A stretch of DNA of 64,000 bases, taken from Bacteroidia bacterium (GTDB lineage Bacteria; Bacteroidota; Bacteroidia; Flavobacteriales_D; Cryomorphaceae). Numbering within the stretch: position 1 is the first letter of the stretch; every line of letters begins with the position of its first letter. Location: NCBI GenBank assembly GCA_030427905.1, contig JAUICL010000005.1, forward strand, positions 62,001 through 126,000. Reading direction: 5' to 3'. Positions 46,671 through 53,584 of the stretch are shown piece after piece. The notes under the pieces are model-generated. The model saw only the letters and a program-made list of their open reading frames with translations. It did no database searches and was not told where the DNA came from. Both the position numbers and the translations under genes were made by a program.

Positions 46671-46866
46671 TACGCTGCGCCGCATTTGCAATGCTGCGCT
46701 CAATTTAAACCAACACTAAGTAGCAGCTCTTGAAATTCGATCCATTCCGCAGCACTCTTGTGCAAACTGATCTAACTCGTTTCCACGCTGCCGCGCGATT
46801 AGCTGAAGGCGTATTGCGTGGTTTCTTGGGCGAGCGTTTTTTTCCAAAGCCGCTGCGCTGCATTTA
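46671..46866. repeat. Mosaic intergenic repeat, copy A
   Basis: Starts with the head module (CGCTGCGCCGCATTT, GCAATGCTGCGC), an inverted repeat centred near 46687. The short middle follows (ACCAACACTAAGTAG, AATTCGATCCATTCCGC), then the tail (TTGTGCAAACTGA, CGCGATTAGCTGAAGGCG, GTGGTTTCTT, CGAGCGTTTTTTTCCAAA). At 46850 a second head begins (CGCTGCGCTGCATTT) and breaks off, so the units sit in tandem. The head to 46757 is nearly identical to 48227-48314 and the tail to 49100-49190. Most of the 358-base gap 46635-46992 is this element. Confidence 0.85.
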
Positions 46867-46957
46867 CTTCCTACGAGGATTGAAAGTCAGGTTTGTTGCA
46901 TACTGTGAAGAAAAATCGAAATTAGGTTGATAAATTCCAAAAAACTGACTTGTCGTC

Positions 46958-46982
46958 AATTGTACCTTTGATAGGTACAATT
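46958..46982. promoter_or_regulatory. Perfect 10-bp palindrome over the DUF2971 promoter
   Basis: AATTGTACCT (46958-46967), spacer TTGAT, AGGTACAATT (46973-46982). It covers a -7-like TACCTTTG (46963-46970) and ends 10 bases before the ATG at 46993. Either a repressor site on DNA or a hairpin in a very short leader. No regulator gene is adjacent. Confidence 0.6.
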
Positions 46983-46992
46983 ATCTAGATCA

Positions 46993-47874
46993 ATGAAATT
47001 TGTTCAAATTGAATCAGACAAAGTCAAAGGCTTGCCTTTATTTAAAAAGGATCAGAAACTATACAGATACTTAACCCAGGCAAAGTTTCTCGATCTAGTT
47101 CTTCGAAAAGAAATATCCTTTACCCCTCTAAAATATTTCGAAGATCCTTTGGAAGGGTACACCGAAAGGGATTTGTATAATCTACTTCACTTTACTCCCA
47201 ATCAGACAGGAGATAATGACATTGATGAGCGCTTACAGATTATTGCGGACGGTAAAGTCAATAGTGCAATCACCATTGGTAACCTATACAAAAACTTGTG
47301 CCAAGCATCTTGTTGGAACTACGGTCATTTCGAATCCATATTAATGTGGAAGACTTATTGCCCACAGGGCAATGGTGTTCTAATCGAAATTGATGCGAAG
47401 ATTGCATTAGAACATTTTAAAAGTACGATTGAATCGATTACAGACCAACCCGGCTTTAATGGTTATGTATATTATGGGTGTACTGAATACAAGAATGTTC
47501 TACAGAAAGGATATAAGCCTCCAAAACCTGACGAGTATTTTGGGAAAACTAAACCATTAATTGGGTTTGTAAAAGATAAGGCTTACCGTTCCGAAAAGGA
47601 GTTTAGGATGCTCATTGAAAAGAACTACGACTACTTGTATAAAGATTCAAGTTGCAGCTTGTATGATGATTCAATTGTATTTTCGATTGATATGACTGCC
47701 ATCTTGAAGAAGTGCACCTTAAGAGCGAGTCCGTATATGAGCGATCGCGAGATTGAATCTTTGAAGAAACTCTCTGAAGAAAAGCTAGGTCTACAAGTTG
47801 AAAAATCTGAAATAAGACTAGGTGACTTCACTCCTAGGCAAAGAAGAGCGAGTGAAAGTTTTATGAATCAATAG
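46993..47874 (+). CDS. DUF2971-like accessory protein
   Basis: 293 residues, no signal peptide. Matches the DUF2971 pattern: YRYLTQAKFLDLVLRKEISF, LKYFEDPLEG, a conserved core SCWNYGHFESILMWKTYCPQ and GVLIEID, then KDKAYRSEKEFRMLIEK. DUF2971 proteins are found scattered in accessory regions and next to phage-defence genes; their activity is not established. The gene is AT-rich compared with neighbours, has its own palindromic promoter region and is flanked on both sides by the mosaic repeats, so recent acquisition is plausible. Confidence 0.75.
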   Translation: MKFVQIESDKVKGLPLFKKDQKLYRYLTQAKFLDLVLRKEISFTPLKYFEDPLEGYTERDLYNLLHFTPNQTGDNDIDERLQIIADGKVNSAITIGNLYKNLCQASCWNYGHFESILMWKTYCPQGNGVLIEIDAKIALEHFKSTIESITDQPGFNGYVYYGCTEYKNVLQKGYKPPKPDEYFGKTKPLIGFVKDKAYRSEKEFRMLIEKNYDYLYKDSSCSLYDDSIVFSIDMTAILKKCTLRASPYMSDREIESLKKLSEEKLGLQVEKSEIRLGDFTPRQRRASESFMNQ

Positions 47875-47934
47875 TGATGAAAGTGAAAAGAAAACAGCTC
47901 TCCAGCATTCACTTCCTTCGGTCGTGCTATCGAC

Positions 47935-48150
47935 ACGCTGCGCTGCATTTAAAATGCTGCGCCCAATTTATCCGACACATTAAGTCTTAGATTCATAATG
48001 GATCAGGTATTTAGGCTGTTAGTTTTCGTCGTATTCAAAATTGCGGAAAGCGCAGGATTACAAATCCAGCGCAGCCCTGTTGTGCAAACTGAGTTAATTC
48101 GATTCTCCGCTGCGGCGCGATTAGCCGATTGTGTATCGCGTGGTTTCTTA
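47935..48150. repeat. Mosaic intergenic repeat, copy B1 (long form)
   Basis: Head (CGCTGCGCTGCATTTAAAAT, GCTGCGCCC) with inner arms GCATTT/AAATGC. The long middle (GACACATTAAGTCTTAG, GGATCAGGTATTTAGGC) contains a second hairpin GGATT-ACA-AATCC flanked by GCGC, and the tail follows (TTGTGCAAACTGAG, GCGTGGTTTCTT). By my count only about a dozen of roughly 215 bases differ from 48952-49165. Copies B1 and B2 with the joining sequence fill most of the 458-base gap 47875-48332. Short minus-strand ORFs inside it change amino acids at nearly every difference and are not treated as genes. Confidence 0.9.
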
Positions 48151-48226
48151 TAAAGGATCACACCGCGTGTCGCCATAGCTTTAGCGGCGGCGCAAGGGGA
48201 CTCCACGCACTCATGAAAACCACGCT

Positions 48227-48314
48227 CCGCTGCGCTGCATTTGCAATGCTGCGCTCAATTTAAACCAACACTAAGTAGCAGCTCTTGAAATTCGATCCAC
48301 TCCGCAGCAATCTT
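48227..48314. repeat. Mosaic intergenic repeat, copy B2 (head and short middle)
   Basis: CGCTGCGCTGCATTTGCAAT through TCCACTCCGCAGCAATCTT, almost identical to 46673-46757 in copy A. The head hairpin here is GCATT-TGC-AATGC. It breaks off before the tail, at the 3' end of the DUF4468 gene. The joining sequence before it (48192-48225, GACTCCACGCACTCATGAAA) recurs at 49250-49284. Confidence 0.85.
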
Positions 48315-48332
48315 AATGATGCGAAATATGAG

Positions 48333-48869
48333 TTACCAATCACTGTTATCACCCGTGCGCTTCAAATAGTCCGAATAATCTTTGACAATATGGTTCAAGC
48401 TGCTCTTAAATTCTTTCATCATCTCAATAGCCTTTTTCTTCGGAAGACCTGGAGCGCTCATGGTACCAGTTTTAGGACAGTTATCCCCGTCAAATGGCTG
48501 AATTAAAGTAATATCAGCACCACTCGACATCCGAGCTGATTCACAGTAAACATCATATAAGTCGATGCGACATTTTCGCTCCTTCATTCTGAACATGACA
48601 GTATACCGATAAACATATTCATACTCTCCGCCCATAAAAGGAACTATCTCTACCGAGATACCCTTTAACAAAATGACCCCTTCTTCTTTGTCATCATTCT
48701 GAATAACATCTTGAGCTGATTTCCAGGTTTCAGCAATGTAAAGTTTTGTCAAAGAGTAAATCTTCGACTTGCTTAAGCTTACAGAATCTGTTTTTTCCCA
48801 GACGAAATTATGTTGACCATAGCAGAAAGTAAGACCGAATAATAAGAGAAAAGTGAAAAGGAACTTCAT
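48333..48869 (-). CDS. Secreted DUF4468 domain protein
   Basis: 178 residues: signal peptide 1-18 (ending CYGQ) and a DUF4468 domain with the motif KIYSLTKLYIAETWKSAQ, VIQNDDKEEGVILLKG, YTVMFRMKERKCRIDLYDVY. These are common single-domain Bacteroidota proteins with a TBP-like fold and no known function. It lies between repeat copies B2 and C, on the minus strand. Confidence 0.8.
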   Translation of the reverse strand: MKFLFTFLLLFGLTFCYGQHNFVWEKTDSVSLSKSKIYSLTKLYIAETWKSAQDVIQNDDKEEGVILLKGISVEIVPFMGGEYEYVYRYTVMFRMKERKCRIDLYDVYCESARMSSGADITLIQPFDGDNCPKTGTMSAPGLPKKKAIEMMKEFKSSLNHIVKDYSDYLKRTGDNSDW

Positions 48870-48951
48870 AGCGTATTTAATAAGGTGTGGTAAAAGTTAC
48901 GTAACACTCTATAAAATGAGCCTAAATCTTGGCAAAAAACATTGGTGAGCA

Positions 48952-49190
48952 CCGCTGCGCTGCATTTAAAATGCTGCGCCCAATTTATCCGACACATTAA
49001 GTCTTAGATTCATAATGGATCAGGTATTTAGGCTGTTAGTTTTCGTCGAATTCAAAACTGCGCAAAGCGCAGGATTATAAATCCGGCGCAGCCCTGTTGT
49101 GCAAACTGAGTTAATTCGATTCTCCGCTACCGCACGATTAGCTGAAGGCGTATCGCGTGGTTTCTTCGACGAGCGTTTTTTTCCAAACCC
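48952..49190. repeat. Mosaic intergenic repeat, copy C (long form with full tail)
   Basis: Long form with the head, long middle (second hairpin GGATT-ATA-AATCC) and the most complete tail, ending CGAGCGTTTTTTTCCAAACC. The hairpin arms are conserved against copy B1 while the loop and outer base differ (ACA/ATA). The 526-base gap 48870-49395 holds this copy, then a Gly/Cys-rich palindrome-like stretch (GCCGACCGCTGCGCTAGTCGGC near 49220), the shared 34-base module at 49250-49284, and stacked terminators. Confidence 0.9.
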
Positions 49191-49282
49191 GCTTGAAAGC
49201 GAGCTAGCCACAAGGGATTATGCCGACCGCTGCGCTAGTCGGCATGATAGCAAGAGGGACTCCATGCACTCATGAAAACTAC

Positions 49283-49307
49283 GCGCCATGCTGGCGCATG
49301 TTTTTTT
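49283..49307 (+). terminator. Intrinsic terminator, plus strand
   Basis: GCGCCA (49283-49288) TGC TGGCGC (49292-49297), then ATG and a run of seven T (49301-49307). Stem of six G-C-rich pairs with a U-tract. No plus-strand gene is directly upstream, which suggests that a transcript (perhaps from repeat C) enters from the left. Confidence 0.6.
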
Positions 49308-49362
49308 ATTCCCCCAAATCCACTTGAAAGCACGCTTTCGCGGATTTGGGGGAATAAAAAAA
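49301..49362. repeat. 21-bp perfect inverted repeat with nested hairpin
   Basis: Arms 49301-49321 and 49342-49362 are perfect inverse complements (T-run, then ATTCCCCCAAATCC, and its complement). The 20-base interior contains a further stem GAAAGC/GCTTTC. Each outer arm carries a T or A run, so the structure has U-tracts on both strands and overlaps the terminators on either side. Confidence 0.75.
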
Positions 49363-49388
49363 CCGCCCCGATATCTCGGGGCGGTTTT
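49359..49388 (-). terminator. Terminator of tRNA-Ser
   Basis: AAAACCGCCCCGA (49359-49371) pairs with TCGGGGCGGTTTT (49376-49388) around a TATC loop. Read on the minus strand the stem begins eight bases after the tRNA 3' end and runs into a T-rich stretch (TTTTTTTATT), a strong intrinsic terminator. Confidence 0.85.
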
Positions 49389-49395
49389 CATGGTG

Positions 49396-49480
49396 CGGAG
49401 AGGGAGGGATTCGAACCCCCGGTACCTCTCGGTACGCCGGTTTTCAAGACCGGTGCATTCGACCACTCTGCCACCTCTCC
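49396..49480 (-). tRNA. tRNA-Ser(UGA)
   Basis: Class II tRNA of 85 bases on the minus strand. Acceptor stem GGAGAGG/CCTCTCC with G73, D-arm GTGGCAGAGTGGTCGAATGC, anticodon stem-loop CCGGT-CTTGAAA-ACCGG giving anticodon TGA, a long variable arm CGTACCGAGAGGTACCG, and T-arm GGGGGTTCGAATCCCTC. CCA is not encoded. Decodes UCA (and UCG/UCU by wobble). Confidence 0.96.
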
Positions 49481-49674
49481 TTTTATATAATCCTGAACTA
49501 AGCCAGGGCAAACCTTCAGGGCTCAAACGCAGATGGTCGTATCTGCTTACCCGTCCGGGGCGGCAAATTTACACCTTTTGTTTAATTCGCAAAAGTCAGG
49601 GTGACAATTTTCGAAAAAACTTCTCATCTTCTCTCCCGCCCTATTTCTTAACTTCGCACTATCAATAGATTTCA

Positions 49675-51141
49675 ATGAATTTTAAGTCCGGATTTTTTAC
49701 GACGCTCTGCTCATTTTTTATCGTGTTGTCGTGCCTGGCATCCCCACGCGCTTCCTTTAATTACAAGATTTTCTACATCCCCAACAAAAGTCCTGTCATC
49801 GAAACCTACTTCGATTTTGCTGGGAATTCGGTGATTCTCACCGAAAACAAGGATGGCGAACTTCAAGGGCAAGTGCAGCTCACATTGATCTTTAAGCGAA
49901 ACGAAGAAATCATCACCTTCGACAAGAAAATGATCGAATCGCCCGTGATGACACCTGCCAATCGGGTTGATTTTATCGATGTGCAACGCTTTGCCATGAA
50001 ATGGGGCGAATACGATCTGGAGATACAACTCCGCGATCTAAACGACCCTGGCGACCCGGGTTCGACTAATATCATACCCATTCGCATTCCTGCCGCACCA
50101 GTCGACATTTTCATATCTGACATAGAGTTGGTACACGGCTACCAAAAAGCCACCCGCCCTGGCCCGCTCACCAAATCGGGATACGACCTACTGCCCATGG
50201 TCAACGATGATCGCATTCCAAACGAAATGGAAGAAGTGCTGCTCTACACCGAAATCTACAACACCAGCGATTTTCTATTCGACGAGAAATTCCTAGTAAA
50301 AGCCTACCTGGCCGACACCATCTCGAGTACCCCCGTAGCGAGTACGCAGAAGTTCTTGCGCCGCGATACGGCTACGGTCATCCCCATTCTACTCACCCTT
50401 CCACTCGATCAGGTCAATGATGGGTTTTACAACATCATCGTAGAAGCAGTGACCAAAGAAAATCGCCTTCTTGCACGACAGGCTTTGGGCGTGTACCGCC
50501 AGCGCGATCTGCTCAAAATGAAATTTGAAGAACTCACCTACGAGGCCATGGAAACCACTTGGGTGTACGAGATTACCGACAAAGCGCGTATGTACGAGTA
50601 CGTGAAGTGTCTTCGTCCCATTGCATCAGATCGGGAGCGCATGTCGCTCGACAATGCTTTCAGAACCTTTGATGGCTCCGACTTGGGCAATATGCAGCGT
50701 TTCTTCTTCGCATTCTGGGAAAACCGATCCGAAAAAGAACGCGAGAGCGAAAAACTCTGGAACGAATACAAAGCCAAAGTCAATTTTGTGCAAGATGAGT
50801 TTGGAACGCGAAACAAACGCGGCTACGAAACCGATCGCGGACGCGTGTATCTGCGCTATGGTGCACCCGACGATATCACCGATCGCCCCAACGATCCAAA
50901 TACCTACCCCTACGCCATCTGGCGCTACTACCGTACTGGTCAATTCAATAATGTGCGATTCGTATTCTATGACCCAGCTCTTATGGGAACGGATTATGAA
51001 CTCCTACACTGCGAGTACATTCCAGGGGAGCTCAATAACCCCAACTGGCGCAATATGCTGATGCAGCGAACGGGAGGAACTAACACGAATCCGCAGCAAA
51101 CCATCGATCGAATAGACGACAATTTCGAGAATCCGCGTTAA
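49675..51141 (+). CDS. GWxTD domain-containing secreted protein
   Basis: 488 residues; signal peptide about 1-24. The N-terminal part (30-260) is beta-rich. The C-terminal GWxTD region (from about 330) has ENRSEKERESEKLWNEYKAK, GYETDRGRVYLRYGAPDD, YPYAIWRYYRTG and FVFYDPALMGTDYELLHCEY. This domain is widespread in Bacteroidota outer-envelope proteins; function unknown. Here the GW of the name is replaced by GYETD. A GT2 gene follows after 31 bases on the same strand. Confidence 0.82.
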   Translation: MNFKSGFFTTLCSFFIVLSCLASPRASFNYKIFYIPNKSPVIETYFDFAGNSVILTENKDGELQGQVQLTLIFKRNEEIITFDKKMIESPVMTPANRVDFIDVQRFAMKWGEYDLEIQLRDLNDPGDPGSTNIIPIRIPAAPVDIFISDIELVHGYQKATRPGPLTKSGYDLLPMVNDDRIPNEMEEVLLYTEIYNTSDFLFDEKFLVKAYLADTISSTPVASTQKFLRRDTATVIPILLTLPLDQVNDGFYNIIVEAVTKENRLLARQALGVYRQRDLLKMKFEELTYEAMETTWVYEITDKARMYEYVKCLRPIASDRERMSLDNAFRTFDGSDLGNMQRFFFAFWENRSEKERESEKLWNEYKAKVNFVQDEFGTRNKRGYETDRGRVYLRYGAPDDITDRPNDPNTYPYAIWRYYRTGQFNNVRFVFYDPALMGTDYELLHCEYIPGELNNPNWRNMLMQRTGGTNTNPQQTIDRIDDNFENPR

Positions 51142-51172
51142 TGCGTAAATTCACGTTCGAAACAAAACTATC

Positions 51173-52219
51173 TTGAAAGCAGCTGTCGTTATTCTCAATT
51201 TCAACGGTAAGAACCACCTTGAGCGATTTCTACCTTCTGTAGTGACCTACACGCCTACGTGGGCCGAGATCATCGTAGCCGATAATGCATCAACTGATGA
51301 CTCTATCGCTTTTATGGAAGCGAATTATCCAGAGATCAAGCTGATCAAACTGAGCGAGAATACGGGCTATGCGGGTGGCTACAACCGAGCGCTTGAGCAT
51401 CTTGATCACCCCTACTTCGTTTTGCTGAATAGCGATATTGAAGTGACTCACGGGTGGCTCGACAGCTTGATAGCCTTTATGGATACGCGTGAAGACGTCA
51501 TGTGCGCTCAACCCAAAATTAAAGATCTCAAAGACAAGGCGCGGTTTGAATACGCAGGTGCCAGCGGTGGATTTATCGACAAATACTGGTTTCCGTTTTG
51601 CCGCGGTCGGATTTTTGATCACTGTGAGAAAGACATTGGGCAGCACGATAAATCGCGGGAAGTGTTTTGGGCCAGTGGTGCGTGTTTTGTGGTTCGAAAG
51701 GAAGCATTTTGGTCGGTGAAAGGATTTGATGAAAACCTTTTCGCCCACATGGAAGAGATAGACTTGTGCTGGCGATTGAAAAATCAGGGTGCGCGGGTGT
51801 ACTGTATTCCCGAATCTACGGTCTACCACCTTGGCGGCGGTACGCTCGATGCGCAGAATCCGCGAAAAACCTATTTAAACTTCCGAAACAATCTGTACAT
51901 CGCGGTCAAGAACGAATACCGATCGGGCTTGTTTCGCAAGATGTTTGTGCGGATGAGTCTCGATGGAATGGCGGCATTCCACTTCCTTTTCACCAAAGGC
52001 ATTGGGCATTTTATGGCTGTGATGAAGGCTCACTTCCACTTTTACATCAATCTCCCATCCACCATTCGAAAACGGAAGTACTGGAGATCTCAAGTCAAAA
52101 CGCCAAACCAAACTGGAAGCTACAAGGCGAGTATTGTCAAGGAGTTTTACTTCAATCGCAAAAGGGCTTTCAGCGCCTTGACCACACGGCTATTCGTGCG
52201 CCAACATCACAAAAAATAG
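51173..52219 (+). CDS. GT2 glycosyltransferase (rhamnosyltransferase-like)
   Basis: 348 residues. GT-A family 2 signature: VVILNFNGKNHLERF, ADNASTDDS, VLLNSDIEVT (DxD equivalent), GACFVVRKEAFW, MEEIDLCWRLKNQG. The C-terminal 90 residues are basic with an amphipathic or membrane-associated helix. The start is TTG at 51173, six bases before the first conserved residues. Probably adds a sugar to a lipid-linked surface glycan. Its 3' end overlaps aroQ (convergent) by 13 bases. Confidence 0.85.
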   Translation: MKAAVVILNFNGKNHLERFLPSVVTYTPTWAEIIVADNASTDDSIAFMEANYPEIKLIKLSENTGYAGGYNRALEHLDHPYFVLLNSDIEVTHGWLDSLIAFMDTREDVMCAQPKIKDLKDKARFEYAGASGGFIDKYWFPFCRGRIFDHCEKDIGQHDKSREVFWASGACFVVRKEAFWSVKGFDENLFAHMEEIDLCWRLKNQGARVYCIPESTVYHLGGGTLDAQNPRKTYLNFRNNLYIAVKNEYRSGLFRKMFVRMSLDGMAAFHFLFTKGIGHFMAVMKAHFHFYINLPSTIRKRKYWRSQVKTPNQTGSYKASIVKEFYFNRKRAFSALTTRLFVRQHHKK

Positions 52220-52626
52220 CTCAGAGCCAGCTCGTAAGATTTCACCCCAAACCCCTGGATTACTCCAGCGGCATGTGGCGATATCAAGGACTTTTGGCGG
52301 ATCCACTCTCTTCCTGCTACATTGCTGATGTGCACTTCTACCACTGGGGTGGAAATAGCTCTCACGGCATCAGCCAAAGCTAGGGATGTGTGCGTGAATG
52401 CCCCGGGATTGAAGACGATGCCGTCAATTTCACCCGTGCTGGACTTATGGAGGGCATCGATCAGTTCATCCTCCGATTGACTCTGGAAATAGGAAATTTC
52501 AAGATCGGGAAACTTGGCTCGTAGACCGCTCAAAACATCTTCAAACGTCTCGCTGCCGTACAGCGTCGGCTCGCGCTTTCCCAATAAATTCAAATTAGGC
52601 CCGTTGATAACAAATACCTTCGCCAC
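52207..52626 (-). CDS. aroQ: 3-dehydroquinate dehydratase type II
   Basis: Shikimate-pathway enzyme, dodecamer, 139 residues. Seen: INGPNLNLLGKREPTLYG with the catalytic Arg/Tyr loop, FNPGAFTHTSLALADAV with the catalytic His region, and EVHISNVAGREW. Starts with GTG at 52626. No other shikimate gene is adjacent. Confidence 0.95.
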   Translation of the reverse strand: MAKVFVINGPNLNLLGKREPTLYGSETFEDVLSGLRAKFPDLEISYFQSQSEDELIDALHKSSTGEIDGIVFNPGAFTHTSLALADAVRAISTPVVEVHISNVAGREWIRQKSLISPHAAGVIQGFGVKSYELALSYFL

Positions 52627-52681
52627 GTGATGGAGTTTAAATTCTAGTCAAATTTACACAACCATCTATACTGCCCTAATT

Positions 52682-53584
52682 GTGGATTGGAATTCACTCG
52701 AAAAAGGATTTGCAAATTACCTCTTGCTCGAACGCGGATTGAGCCAAAACTCCATTGATGCCTACCGCAACGACGTAGCCAAGCTCCGCACTTTTTTCAC
52801 GGTCGATCAGCCCAAAAAAGCTACTCAGATCCAATACGCCGACCTTTCGGAATTTATCCAAACTATTGCCCAATCGGGACAGGAAGCTGGCACCCAGGCT
52901 CGGCTCATTTCAGGGGTGAAGGCCTTCTTCAAGTACCTGTTTATGGAAGGAATTCGCGATGACGACCCTTCTGAACTGCTCGAAGCACCCAAACTGATGC
53001 GGAAGCTTCCCGACACACTGAGCTATGGCGAAATTCTGGACTTGATAGACGGGCTGGACCTAAGCAAACCAGAAGGAACGCGAAACAAAGCCATGCTCGA
53101 AACCATGTACAGTTCTGGCCTGCGGGTTTCTGAACTTATCACCTTGCTGATCTCCTACATCCACGAGAAAGAAGGGTTTATACGTGTTATTGGTAAAGGC
53201 GACAAGGAACGGCTCGTACCCATCGGGCAACGCGCCCTGAAATACATCGCTATCTATCGCGATCAAGTCCGAAACCATATGGACATCATGGATGAACACA
53301 GTGATGTGTTGTTCTTAAATCGCCGAGGAAAACCGCTAAGTCGGGTTATGGTATTCAACATTGTGAAAGACGCAGCTATGCACGCGGGTATCACCAAAAA
53401 CATCAGTCCCCATACCTTCCGACACTCTTTTGCGACCCACTTGGTGGAAAATGGCGCTGATTTGCGGGCGGTTCAGGAAATGCTGGGCCACGAGAGCATT
53501 ACCACCACAGAGATTTACACCCACCTCGATCGCTCCTACCTGCGAGACAATATTCTCAAGTATCATCCGCGAAATGCGGACTGA
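52682..53584 (+). CDS. xerD: Tyrosine recombinase XerD/XerC
   Basis: Site-specific recombinase that resolves chromosome dimers at dif. 300 residues: N-terminal SAM-like DNA-binding domain (FANYLLLERGLSQNSIDAYR) and catalytic domain with R in SGLRVSELITL, K in GKGDKERLVPIG, HTFRHSFATHL (HxxR), LGHESITTTEIYTH (His and the nucleophile Tyr). GTG start at 52682. No mobile-element context; the short length and single copy fit housekeeping Xer. Overlaps the convergent GT-C gene by 22 bases. Confidence 0.92.
   Translation: MDWNSLEKGFANYLLLERGLSQNSIDAYRNDVAKLRTFFTVDQPKKATQIQYADLSEFIQTIAQSGQEAGTQARLISGVKAFFKYLFMEGIRDDDPSELLEAPKLMRKLPDTLSYGEILDLIDGLDLSKPEGTRNKAMLETMYSSGLRVSELITLLISYIHEKEGFIRVIGKGDKERLVPIGQRALKYIAIYRDQVRNHMDIMDEHSDVLFLNRRGKPLSRVMVFNIVKDAAMHAGITKNISPHTFRHSFATHLVENGADLRAVQEMLGHESITTTEIYTHLDRSYLRDNILKYHPRNAD

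Noticed and set aside
48003-48206. Short minus-strand ORF (67 codons) in repeat B1, with a sister at 49020-49211 sharing ENRINSVCTTGLR
   Set aside because: The differences between the two copies change the amino acid almost every time, while the RNA/DNA hairpin arms are kept. This is the pattern of a non-coding repeat.
46671-49190. Integron cassette array (gene followed by attC, repeated)
   Set aside because: The repeats lack RYYYAAC / GTTRRRY core sites, the genes between them face both ways, and no integron integrase is in the window.
49396-49480. tRNA-Ser as integration site of a genomic island covering the repeats
   Set aside because: I looked for a repeat of the tRNA 3' end (TTCGAATCCCTC) on the left side of the region and found none; xerD nearby looks like the housekeeping gene.
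51766-52383. Plus-strand ORF of 205 codons overlapping the GT2 and aroQ
   Set aside because: Frame-shifted shadow of the GT2 gene that runs into aroQ; composition is not protein-like.
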